The notes below the pieces were generated by a model, which had not been told where the DNA came from, did not search any database, and worked only from the letters and a program-made list of their open reading frames with translations. Below are positions 1-6,064 of a stretch of DNA of 6,135 bases, in pieces. How positions within the stretch are numbered: the stretch's first letter is position 1; each line of letters begins with the position of its first letter. Position numbers and translations under genes: made by a program. Source of the DNA: CAYJPV01 sp964396055 (GTDB taxonomy: Bacteria; Acidobacteriota; Vicinamibacteria; Vicinamibacterales; JAKQTR01); contig CAYNDV010000212.1 of the NCBI GenBank assembly GCA_964396055.1, forward strand, positions 1-6,135, in the 5' to 3' direction.

Positions 1-13
1 CGGAGGGGTTCAA

Positions 14-55
14 GGGCTAGAGGCTAGAGGCTAGAGGCTAGAGGCTAGAGGCTAG
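14..55. repeat. Tandem heptamer array A (aggctag x6)
   Basis: Six head-to-tail copies of a 7-bp unit are visible. The first is gggctag (14-20), followed by five identical aggctag units (21-55). On the minus strand the unit reads ctagcct. Every unit contains ctag, a tetranucleotide that is scarce in many bacterial genomes. The array is non-coding and lies just beyond the hairpin at 65-100, on the far side from the small gene. Near-perfect identity suggests recent expansion or active homogenisation, for example by replication slippage; that part is inference. Confidence 0.95.
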
Positions 56-100
56 GGAAAGACGACGGGCGCGCTGGAGGGGATCCTCCGGCGCGCCCGT
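56..100 (-). terminator. Hairpin terminator downstream of the small exported-protein gene
   Basis: Two 16-bp arms (65-80 and 85-100) are complementary at 15 of 16 positions around the 4-nt loop ggat. The one exception, t75 opposite g90, is an A-C mismatch in minus-strand RNA. Read on the minus strand, the stem is followed by cgtctttccc, a short and imperfect U tract. The hairpin lies about 64 bp after the stop codon at 164. It fits an intrinsic terminator of the minus-strand gene better than a plus-strand one, since the plus-strand side (tgccgttcgc) has no U run. Its descending arm and tail on the minus strand match those of the hairpin at 6011-6055. Confidence 0.7.
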
Positions 101-110
101 TGCCGTTCGC

Positions 111-159
111 GGGGTTCGGGTCCCGGACCCCGAGTCCCGAGTCCCGAGTCCCGAGCCCC
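111..159. repeat. Tandem heptamer array B (gagtccc, degenerate edges)
   Basis: Seven in-register 7-bp units occur: ggggttc, gggtccc, ggacccc, three perfect gagtccc (132-152), then gagcccc. The core is exact and the edges drift while keeping the 7-bp phase. The array begins four bases before the stop codon of the small minus-strand gene and ends 10 bp before its terminator hairpin, so it would be transcribed as 3' UTR (gggactc units in the RNA). The degenerate left part (111-131) can also fold into a 7-bp stem with a 7-nt loop. The first unit, ggggttc, is less certain. Confidence 0.88.
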
Positions 160-163
160 AATG

Positions 164-520
164 TTACTTGATGGTGGCCGTCGGCTTGCCGCCCTGGTAG
201 TGCAGCGTGATCTCGGACGCCTTGCAGAGGTTGATCTTCTTCCAGACCACCTCGTCGCCGTCCTCGTCCACGATCTTCAGGTCCCAGTCGCAGGCCGTCT
301 CTTCGCGGTCGAAGGTGACCTCCACCTTCTCGCCGTCCTCGAGCACGTCCACGCCGAGCACGTCCTCCTCCCAGTCGTTCACCGCGGTGGGGGACACGTA
401 GAGTTCGTCAATCGTCAGGCCGGTCTTGTTGACCAGGACGAAGTCCTGCTCGCCCGCCAGGAGCGAGACCGAACCCGCCACGCACAACGCCATCACCAAT
501 GCCACAGCCAGCTTCTTCAT
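164..520 (-). CDS. Small exported acidic protein of unknown function
   Basis: The product is 118 residues if translation starts at the ATG at 520. That ATG is preceded by GGGAGGG with good spacing. The longer open frame back to 562 would place this ribosome binding site inside the coding sequence, so the short start is preferred. Residues 1 to about 23 form a Sec-type signal peptide (MKKLAVALVMAL, then a hydrophobic stretch ending LLAG). The mature part is about 95 residues, rich in Asp and Glu, with alternating hydrophobic patterns that suggest a small beta-sandwich. Visible motifs are FVLVNKTGLTIDELYVSP (27-44), W50 before DVLG (53-56), and Cys77 and Cys99, which could form a disulfide. I recognise the NKTG...LYVSP...W..DVLG pattern as a recurrent family of small bacterial secreted proteins, but I know no established function. 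The gene has its own candidate promoter and a terminator hairpin, so it is probably monocistronic. Confidence 0.85.
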   Translation of the reverse strand: MKKLAVALVMALCVAGSVSLLAGEQDFVLVNKTGLTIDELYVSPTAVNDWEEDVLGVDVLEDGEKVEVTFDREETACDWDLKIVDEDGDEVVWKKINLCKASEITLHYQGGKPTATIK

Positions 521-525
521 CGTTA

Positions 526-532
526 CCCTCCC
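526..532 (-). promoter_or_regulatory. Ribosome binding site that sets the start of the small exported protein
   Basis: Minus-strand GGGAGGG lies 5 nt upstream of the ATG at 520. It falls inside the longer open frame (start 562), whose extra 14 residues (MCVAAADVRRGRVT) are not signal-peptide-like. This decides in favour of the MKKLAVAL start. Confidence 0.8.
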
Positions 533-590
533 GCGGCGCACGTCGGCGGCCGCGACACACACCGTTCAGCCAGTGGAAACCCAGCCGGAA

Positions 591-619
591 ATTATAGTCG
601 AGGTCGTCGCGGACCGGTA
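591..619 (-). promoter_or_regulatory. Candidate sigma-70-type promoter of the small exported-protein gene
   Basis: The minus strand carries a perfect TATAAT (591-596) in the most AT-rich spot of an otherwise very GC-rich spacer. A start site near position 584 would give a leader of about 64 nt before the ATG at 520. At a 17-bp spacer the -35 position reads taccgg (614-619), a poor match to TTGACA, so the promoter may be weak or need an activator. There is no extended -10 TG. Support is the -10 box and its placement only. Confidence 0.45.
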
Positions 620-629
620 GGGGATCCGG

Positions 630-673
630 GGCGGCGGCGCGGCCGCCGCCGGCGGGCCGGCCTGCTCGGCCGG
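630..673 (-). terminator. GC-rich hairpins after the glycosidase gene, possible terminator
   Basis: Two adjacent inverted repeats lie 33-76 bp downstream of the glycosidase stop codon. One is a 6-bp stem (657-662 with 668-673, 5-nt loop). The other is a 9-bp stem (630-638 with 642-650, loop gcg). Neither is followed by a U tract on the minus strand, so they would be atypical intrinsic terminators or RNA-stability elements. In DNA this rich in ggc/gcc such stems also arise by chance. Confidence 0.3.
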
Positions 674-705
674 GTTGTCGGCGCGGAGGTTCCACACGAA
701 CCGGG

Positions 706-1668
706 TTACGATTTCGGCTTCGAGAGCAGGCCTTCGGCGATCTTCTCGGGAACGGACAGGATGGAGCCGTGCCGGGCGCCGGCCGGCATCTTCAGGGCGT
801 CGGTGATCGACACCCAGGTCTTAAGGTCGCGTGACTTCACGCCCTCGAAGCGCTGGCGCCGGTAGGCGTCGAAGTAGACGTAGAGGTCCTTGTCGATGCG
901 GAGCGCTGTCGGCCCTTCGACCCAGTCCGGCGAAATCGGGTCGGGCCAGAGCATGTACGGCCCGATGGCGTGATCGGCTGAGGCCACGCGGATGTGTTTC
1001 TTGACCTCGGGGCGGCCGGTCTCGTCCTTCAGGAACATGAGGATCTGCCGCCCGTCGCGGACCAGGGTGGCGTCAATCGCGTTAAATCCGGGATCGAAGA
1101 ACAACTCGGCGGGCGTATAGGTCTCGAAGTCCTTCGTGGTCGTCCGGTAGAAGCGGTGGTTCAGCGGCGTGCCGTCCTCGCGGATGGTGCCGCTCTGGTC
1201 GGTGGCCGGGAACCGGCCGGGGATCGTGGTCGCCCAGAAGATCAGGTAGTGCTGCAGGACGTCGTCGTAGAAGATCTCGGGCGCCCAGCAGTTGACCGCC
1301 TTGCGCTCGTGCACCATGACGGGCAGGAACTGCTGTTCGGACCAGGTGCGGAGGTCCTTCGAGTGTGCGATCCCGATGCCCTGCTCCGCCCAGCCCGTGG
1401 TCCAGACCATGTGGTACTGCCCGTCCGGTCCGAGCAGGATGTGCGGATCCCGCATGAGCTTGCCGCCGGCGGTTGGCGCGAGCACGCTCTCGCCGCCGTT
1501 GAGCGGGAGCCAGTCCAGGCCGTCACGGCTGTAGGCCAGGTGCAGGCCGTCCTGGCCGTTCTCGACGAAGTAGGCAAAGACGTAGTGCTGGCGGGCCCGC
1601 GCCTCGCCCGACACCGTCAGGACCGCTGCCGCCAGCGCGAGGCCGCCCAGCCACCGCCGTCTGCCCAT
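706..1668 (-). CDS. Exported GH43-like five-bladed beta-propeller glycoside hydrolase
   Basis: The product is 320 residues from the ATG at 1668, which has a GGGGAGGAG site just upstream. The open frame extends to 1842, but that would add 58 unlikely residues running into the divergent gene. Residues 1 to about 25 are a signal peptide (MGRRRWLGGLALAAAVLTVS, cleavage probable after ARA), so it acts outside the cytoplasm. The mature protein shows the repeated beta-propeller pattern of GH43-type enzymes: LAYSRDGLDW (45-53), RDPHILLGPDG (73-83), HSKDLRTW (102-109), WAPEIFYD (128-135), IDATLVRDG (198-206), WVEGPTALRI (249-258), KSRDLKTW (278-285) and RHGSIL (299-304). By family analogy Asp74 would be the general base, Asp199 the pKa modulator and Glu251 the general acid, so it looks catalytically intact. 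GH43-like enzymes hydrolyse arabinosyl, xylosyl or galactosyl linkages, but the substrate cannot be read from sequence. Length is close to a single catalytic propeller without accessory modules. It is transcribed divergently from the dienelactone-hydrolase-family gene. Confidence 0.82.
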   Translation of the reverse strand: MGRRRWLGGLALAAAVLTVSGEARARQHYVFAYFVENGQDGLHLAYSRDGLDWLPLNGGESVLAPTAGGKLMRDPHILLGPDGQYHMVWTTGWAEQGIGIAHSKDLRTWSEQQFLPVMVHERKAVNCWAPEIFYDDVLQHYLIFWATTIPGRFPATDQSGTIREDGTPLNHRFYRTTTKDFETYTPAELFFDPGFNAIDATLVRDGRQILMFLKDETGRPEVKKHIRVASADHAIGPYMLWPDPISPDWVEGPTALRIDKDLYVYFDAYRRQRFEGVKSRDLKTWVSITDALKMPAGARHGSILSVPEKIAEGLLSKPKS

Positions 1669-1729
1669 GGTCTCCTCCCCGGAATCCGCGTGATGGTAAC
1701 ATGGGAGCACACCCAGACAGGAGAGGTCC
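1669..1729. promoter_or_regulatory. Divergent promoter spacer with two-way extended -10-like element
   Basis: This 61-bp spacer must hold the start signals of both flanking genes unless transcription enters from elsewhere. It contains atggtaacat at 1693-1702, an imperfect palindrome. Read on the plus strand it gives TGgTAACAT, and on the minus strand TGtTACCAT. Each matches an extended -10 (TGnTAnnAT) with 4 of 6 hexamer bases. Implied start sites are about 1709 (plus) and 1686 (minus), leaving leaders near 20 nt. No convincing -35 box is seen for either. Ribosome binding sites are AGGAGAGG at 1719-1726 (plus gene) and GGGGAGGAG at 1672-1680 (minus gene). Confidence 0.35.
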
Positions 1730-2617
1730 ATGGAACGCAAGACGGCGAGCGACTTCGCGCCCGAAGTGCTGATTCTGTTCGACGCGTACGTGCACGGCCA
1801 CATCGATCGCCGCGGCTTCCTGCAGAAGGCCGGGAAGTACACGGCCAGCGGGGTGACGGCGGCGATGCTGCTCGATCAGCTCAACCCGCGTTTCGCGGAG
1901 GCCCAGGTCGTCGCGAAGGACGACAAGCGGCTCGTCGCCGAGGTGGTGGCCTTCCCCTCGCCGCAGGGCAACACCGGCATGAAGGGCTACCTGGTGAAGC
2001 CCGCGGCGACCACGGGCAGGCTGCCCGGCGTGCTGGTGGTGCACGAGAACCGGGGGCTGAACCCCCACATCGAGGACATCGCCCGGCGCGTCGCGCTGGA
2101 GAACTTCGTGGCGTTCGCGCCGGACGCCCTGGCGCCCCTCGGCGGGTATCCTGGCGACGAGGACGCTGCGCGCCAGCTGTTCCCCAAGCTCGATCAGGCG
2201 AAGACCCGGGAGGACTTCGTCGCTGCGGCGGCGTTCCTGAAGGCGCACCCGGCCTGCACCGGCAAGGTGGGCGTCGTGGGGTTCTGCTACGGCGGCAGCG
2301 TGGCGAACATGCTGGCGACGCGCGTGCCGGATCTGGCGGCGGCGGTGCCGTTCTACGGCGGGCAGGCCGCGGCCGCGGACGCGGCGAAGATCAAGGCGCC
2401 GCTCCTTGTCCACTATGCCGAGAACGACGAGCGGATCAACGCCGGCTGGCCGGCGTACGAAGCCGCCCTCAAGGCGGCCGGCGTGCGCTACACCATGCAC
2501 ATGTACCCGGGCACGCAGCACGGGTTCAACAACGACACGACGCCGCGCTACGACGAGGCCGCGGCGAAGCTCGCGTGGCAGCGGACCATCGAGTTCTTCA
2601 ACGCGAACCTGCGGTAG
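1730..2617 (+). CDS. Dienelactone hydrolase family protein with twin-arginine motif
   Basis: The product is 295 residues from the ATG at 1730, preceded by AGGAGAGG. It is an alpha/beta-hydrolase of the dienelactone hydrolase family (Pfam DLH). The nucleophile is Cys186 in GFCYGGS, the acid Asp233 in AENDERI, and the base His264 in GTQHGFNN. Glu106 in VVHENRG matches the conserved glutamate of the family, so the active site looks complete. The N-terminus carries about 26 polar residues, then RRGFLQKAG (27-35) and a modest hydrophobic stretch ASGVTAAMLL (39-48). This resembles a Tat signal placed after an unusually long n-region, the same arrangement I recall for E. coli YghX-type proteins. Export is therefore plausible but not certain. 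The family hydrolyses dienelactones and other small esters or lactones; the substrate here is unknown. It is divergent from the GH43-like gene and convergent with the Asp-box protein gene, so probably monocistronic. Confidence 0.88.
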   Translation: MERKTASDFAPEVLILFDAYVHGHIDRRGFLQKAGKYTASGVTAAMLLDQLNPRFAEAQVVAKDDKRLVAEVVAFPSPQGNTGMKGYLVKPAATTGRLPGVLVVHENRGLNPHIEDIARRVALENFVAFAPDALAPLGGYPGDEDAARQLFPKLDQAKTREDFVAAAAFLKAHPACTGKVGVVGFCYGGSVANMLATRVPDLAAAVPFYGGQAAAADAAKIKAPLLVHYAENDERINAGWPAYEAALKAAGVRYTMHMYPGTQHGFNNDTTPRYDEAAAKLAWQRTIEFFNANLR

Positions 2618-2624
2618 GAACCCG

Positions 2625-2666
2625 CCGGGCTGGCATCCGCGTGCACGTCTCGCGGCGCCAGCCCGG
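2625..2666. terminator. Hairpin between convergent genes, possible bidirectional terminator
   Basis: A perfect 10-bp inverted repeat (2625-2634 with 2657-2666) encloses a second 5-bp stem (2637-2641 with 2651-2655) with a 9-nt loop. It occupies most of the 57-bp gap between the stop codon ending at 2617 (plus strand) and the stop codon beginning at 2675 (minus strand). No U tract follows on either strand, so it would be a non-canonical terminator or a 3'-end stabiliser for both transcripts. Position and stem length are the main support. Confidence 0.55.
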
Positions 2667-2674
2667 GTCCGACG

Positions 2675-5600
2675 TCAGCGCTTCCACACCGGCAGGCCGC
2701 GGCCCGGCGTCCACGGGGCGCCGGCCGCTTCCAGGCGCTCGCCGAGTTTCCGGAATTCGCCGTCGATCAGGGTCCGCACCTCCGGCAGGGCCTTCTCGAA
2801 CCCCGCCGCAGCCAGCTCGTAGTCCCGCTTGGCCGTCGCGGTGATCGGGCTGGTGGATCCGAGCTGCGCGCTGATGCGGTCCGCCAGCGACGGCAACGAC
2901 GCCTCGGATCGGCGCTGCACCACACGATCGCCGACCAGCACCGTCATGGCCGCCCGCAGCTTCCGCTCGAAGGCGACCAGGTCCGCCGCCAGTGCCGCGT
3001 CGGCCTTCGGCGCGTCGAGCAGGGCCTTCTTCATGAACTGGAGGCTGCGGGACGCGTCCTGGAGCACCGACACCGTTCCCATGACCGCCCGCTGCAGCTC
3101 GCCCGCTTTCTTCTGGAACGCCAGCAGCGCGGGCCGGTCCTTCTCGGGCAGCGTGGCGAGCGCGAGCGGCTCCACGACCACGCGCTGCGGCTCGGCGAGC
3201 GGCGTCAACACGCCGTCCACACGCGAGGCGATCGACACCGTGAACGTCCCGGGCACAACGAGCGGTCCCTGCGGGGCCTGCTCCCACGACTCACGGACGG
3301 GCTCCTCGAGGACCGTGGGCTCGACCGCCGGGTAACGCAGGTCCCAGGCCACCCGGTGCAGGCCCTGCGTGACGGGGCCGGTCAGCCGGCGCACGACCTG
3401 GCCCGCCTCGTCGGTGACGGTGAGCACGATCGCCGGCTTGTCCTCGCCGTCCTCCTGCCGCAGCGCGTCCCAGCCAGGGAAGGTGACGGGCTTGCCGGCC
3501 TTCACCGCCGCCTTCTCCTGCTCCCGGCGCGCCTCCGCCCGGCTGCGCAGCGTGTCCTTCAGGTAGTAGGTGAAGACCGCGCCGAACGGCGGGTTCGGCG
3601 CGGTGAAGTACGACTCGCCGTACATGCCCTTGGCCGCATCGCCAATCGGCGTCTGCGGGATGTAGGCCAGGGCCGTCTTCGCCGCGAACAGGATGGCGCC
3701 CTGCGCGAGCGTGGCCTCGCTCACCCCCCGCAGGGGCGAGTAGTCGTCGAGCACGAAGAAGCTCCGGCCGAACGACGCGCCGACCAGGTCGTTCTCACGC
3801 TCCTGGATTTCGAGGTCCCTGAAGGCGATGGTCGGCACGCCGCCGCCGAGTTTTACCCACCTGGCGCCCCCGTTGAGCGTCGCGTAGATGCCGTACTCGG
3901 TGCCGGCGAAGAGCAGGTCCTTCTTCACGTGGTCCTGCACGATGGACCAGACCCAGCCCCGCTGGGGCAGATCGCCCGCGATGGACCGCCACGTGCGGCC
4001 GCGGTCGTCGCTGCGCAGCAGGTACGGCTTGTAGTCGCCAGTCTTGTGCAGGTCCACCGCCACGAACACCGCGTCCCGCTCCAGGCGCGACGCCTTGATC
4101 TCGTTGACGAAAAACTGGCCGTTCACGCCCGGTAACGCCTCGATCTTCCGCCACGTCTTCCCGCCGTCCTCCGTCACCTGCACCAGGCCATCGTCGGTGC
4201 CGGCGTAGATCAGGCCTTCGACCAGCGGCGACTCGCTGATGGTGGTGATCGTCGAGAACATGGACATCGCCCCGTGGTCCCACAGGGCGTTTGCGCTCCA
4301 CGTGCGGCCCATGATGGGCTGCTCGAGCCGGAAAATGTTGCGGGTGAGGTCGGGGCTCACCTTCGTCCAGGAGTCGCCCCGGTCATCGCTGCGCCACAGG
4401 TACTGCGACGCGTAGTAGATCCGCGTGTGCGCGTGCGGGCTGACGAGGACGGGCGAATCCCAGTTGAAGCGCAGGGGCGGCTCGTCGGGGCCCGGTTTCG
4501 GGCTGATGTACACCGTCTCCTGGCTGCGGCGGTCGTAGCGCAGCAGGTTCCCCTCCTGCCACTCCAGGTAGACGATGTTGGGGTCGGTGGGGTCGATGGC
4601 GCAGGCGTAGCCGTCGGCACCGTAGGTGATGATCCAGTCGGCGTTCGAGATGCCGTGGGCGTTGACGGTCCGCGACGGGCCGGCCTGCGTGCCGTTGTCC
4701 TGCGTGCCGCCGTGGACGTGGTAGAACGGCCGGGCGTTGTCGAGCGCGAGCTTGTAGAACTGCGTGATTGGCAGGTTCTCGAAGAAGCGCCACGTCGTGC
4801 CGGCGTCGCGGCTCTCGTAGACGCCGCCGTCACTCCCGTTCAGGATGTAGTCGGGCTCGCCCGGGATGAAGGCCATCGCGTGGTTGTCGCCGTGCTTGTT
4901 GCGCTCGGGCACCCGCTGCCACGTCTTCCCCCCGTCGTGCGTCACGCGCAGGCCCGGGTCCATCTGGTAGACGCGATCGAATGTGTTGGGGTCGGCGAAG
5001 ATTTCCTGGTAGTAGTGCGGGCCCGTGCCGCCGCTGATGTAGCTGTTACGCTTCTCCCAACTCTCGCCGCGGTCGGCAGAGCGGTAGAACCCGCGCTCGT
5101 CCAGCGAGGCTTCGACCGTCGCGTACACCACGTTCGGATGGATCGGCGAGACGGCCAGGCCGATCTTGCCCATGTCGCCGGACGGCAGCCCGACCGTGAG
5201 CTTGCGCCACGTCTTGCCGGCATCGGTGGACTTGTAGAGGCCCGAATCCGGCCCGCCGCCCATGAAGGCGGCCACGGTGCGCCGGCGCTGGTAGGCCGCC
5301 GCGTAGAGGATGTCGGGGTTGGCGGGGTCGAACTCCGCACTCGTGACGCCAGTATCGGCGTTGATCGTGAGCGACGGGGTCCACGTGGCGCCCCCGTCGG
5401 TGGACTTGTACAGCCCCCGTTCACCGCCGGACGACCAGAGCGGGCCTTCGGCGGCCACGTAGACCACCTGCGAGTTGCGGGGGTCCACCAGGATGCGCGC
5501 GATGTGGTCCGACTGGCGCAGCCCCATGTTGGTCCAGGTCCTGCCGCCGTTGAGGCTCTTGTAGACACCGTCGCCGATGCCGACGTGACGGCCGCTCACG

Positions 5601-5986
5601 TTCTCCCCGGTGCCGATCCACACCGTGTCCGGGTTCGAGGGATCCAGCGTGACGCACCCAATGGAGTAGGACGTCTGGCCATCGAAGATCGGCGTCCACG
5701 TCGTGCCGGCGTTGTCCGTCTTCCAGACGCCACCGGAGCCCACCGTGACGTACCACACATGGCGCCGCGTCGGGTGAATGACGATGTCGCTGATGCGCCC
5801 CGCCATGACGGCGGGTCCGATATTGCGGAACGACAACCCGGACAGCACCGCCTCGGTGACCAGGCTCTTCGACGCCTCGGCGGCCGGGCCGGCCTGTGCG
5901 GCAACTGGCGCCGCAGGCTTCTGCGCGCCGGCGCTCAACGACAGACCCAGAACCAGGATACCGATGCTGAACGTCAGTCTGCGCAC
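2675..5986 (-). CDS. Exported Asp-box (sortilin/VPS10-like) beta-propeller protein
   Basis: The product is 1103 residues from a GTG start at 5986 with GGGAGG 5 nt upstream. Residues 1 to about 21 are a signal peptide (MRRLTFSIGILVLGLSLSAGA). A Pro/Ala-rich linker (22-40) follows, then about 700 residues of beta-propeller. Eleven Asp-box type motifs are visible, near W97, W151, W202, W260, W310, W356, W399, W540, W612, W666 and W710, of the form S-x-D-x-G-x-T-W. The first seven cluster at 90-399 and the last four at 533-710. Residues 400-530 lack the motif but keep propeller-like strands (HGGTQDNGT, YGADGYACAIDP). This suggests two propellers or one large sortilin-like wheel. From about 800 to 940 comes a probable Ig/FlgD-like beta domain (AIVLTVTDEAGQVVRRL, HRVAWDLRYP, VVPGTFTVSI), then a helix-rich tail (945-1090). 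Such proteins are often annotated glycosyl hydrolase or sialidase from the Asp boxes alone. I see no Arg-triad or other catalytic set, so a binding or scaffolding role is equally possible. Confidence 0.87.
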   Translation of the reverse strand: MRRLTFSIGILVLGLSLSAGAQKPAAPVAAQAGPAAEASKSLVTEAVLSGLSFRNIGPAVMAGRISDIVIHPTRRHVWYVTVGSGGVWKTDNAGTTWTPIFDGQTSYSIGCVTLDPSNPDTVWIGTGENVSGRHVGIGDGVYKSLNGGRTWTNMGLRQSDHIARILVDPRNSQVVYVAAEGPLWSSGGERGLYKSTDGGATWTPSLTINADTGVTSAEFDPANPDILYAAAYQRRRTVAAFMGGGPDSGLYKSTDAGKTWRKLTVGLPSGDMGKIGLAVSPIHPNVVYATVEASLDERGFYRSADRGESWEKRNSYISGGTGPHYYQEIFADPNTFDRVYQMDPGLRVTHDGGKTWQRVPERNKHGDNHAMAFIPGEPDYILNGSDGGVYESRDAGTTWRFFENLPITQFYKLALDNARPFYHVHGGTQDNGTQAGPSRTVNAHGISNADWIITYGADGYACAIDPTDPNIVYLEWQEGNLLRYDRRSQETVYISPKPGPDEPPLRFNWDSPVLVSPHAHTRIYYASQYLWRSDDRGDSWTKVSPDLTRNIFRLEQPIMGRTWSANALWDHGAMSMFSTITTISESPLVEGLIYAGTDDGLVQVTEDGGKTWRKIEALPGVNGQFFVNEIKASRLERDAVFVAVDLHKTGDYKPYLLRSDDRGRTWRSIAGDLPQRGWVWSIVQDHVKKDLLFAGTEYGIYATLNGGARWVKLGGGVPTIAFRDLEIQERENDLVGASFGRSFFVLDDYSPLRGVSEATLAQGAILFAAKTALAYIPQTPIGDAAKGMYGESYFTAPNPPFGAVFTYYLKDTLRSRAEARREQEKAAVKAGKPVTFPGWDALRQEDGEDKPAIVLTVTDEAGQVVRRLTGPVTQGLHRVAWDLRYPAVEPTVLEEPVRESWEQAPQGPLVVPGTFTVSIASRVDGVLTPLAEPQRVVVEPLALATLPEKDRPALLAFQKKAGELQRAVMGTVSVLQDASRSLQFMKKALLDAPKADAALAADLVAFERKLRAAMTVLVGDRVVQRRSEASLPSLADRISAQLGSTSPITATAKRDYELAAAGFEKALPEVRTLIDGEFRKLGERLEAAGAPWTPGRGLPVWKR

Positions 5987-5991
5987 GCGTG

Positions 5992-5997
5992 CCTCCC
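5992..5997 (-). promoter_or_regulatory. Ribosome binding site supporting the GTG start of the Asp-box protein
   Basis: Minus-strand GGGAGG is separated from the GTG at 5986 by 5 nt. The signal peptide begins directly at this GTG (reads MRRLTF) and no ATG lies within the signal peptide, so the GTG start is well supported. Confidence 0.8.
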
Positions 5998-6010
5998 TGT
6001 GAAGTGCCTA

Positions 6011-6055
6011 GACGACGGGCGCGGCAGGTCCTTGACCCGCCGCGCCCATTTCGTC
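6011..6055 (-). terminator. Hairpin upstream of the Asp-box protein gene, likely terminator of the preceding gene
   Basis: The core stem pairs 6017-6025 with 6039-6047 (9 bp). An inner 3-bp extension (6027-6029 with 6035-6037) follows after one mismatch, and the loop is ccttg. An outer 5-bp stem pairs 6011-6015 with 6051-6055. Read on the minus strand, the descending arm and tail (cgcgcccgtcgtct) are identical over 14 nt to those of the hairpin at 65-100, although here the tail continues aggc and not a U run. It lies only 24 bp before the GTG start of the Asp-box protein gene. It could end a minus-strand gene beyond the window edge, or act as a leader structure if transcription enters from upstream. 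Confidence 0.5.
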
Positions 6056-6064
6056 GAGGCGTGC

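Noticed and set aside
14..159. Possible CRISPR array or iteron origin in the heptamer tracts
   Set aside because: The units are 7 bp with no spacers between them, and there are no cas, rep or parA-like genes or DnaA-box clusters nearby.
79..632. Repeated ggggatcc near 80 and 621
   Set aside because: An 8-bp match around a common restriction-type palindrome in GC-rich DNA; the flanks do not match.
161..865. Plus-strand open frame of 234 codons over the small gene and the glycosidase 3' end
   Set aside because: It has no ribosome binding site upstream (it begins in the repeat region), is antisense to a gene with a clear signal peptide, and its translation is His/Arg/Val-rich without domain character.
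1669..1842. Longer N-terminus for the glycosidase (start at 1842)
   Set aside because: It would overlap the first 113 bp of the divergent gene and place the signal peptide internally; the GGGGAGGAG site directly precedes the ATG at 1668.
994..2844. A 616-codon plus-strand open frame antisense to the glycosidase gene and out of frame with the dienelactone hydrolase gene
   Set aside because: Its translation is Arg/Gly/Ala-rich low complexity with no recognisable domain. It covers two well-supported genes, as expected for shadow frames in GC-rich DNA.
3356..4135. Long plus-strand open frame antisense to the Asp-box protein gene
   Set aside because: It mirrors the coding strand's codon structure. 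The minus-strand frame is unbroken over 1103 codons with eleven Asp-box motifs.
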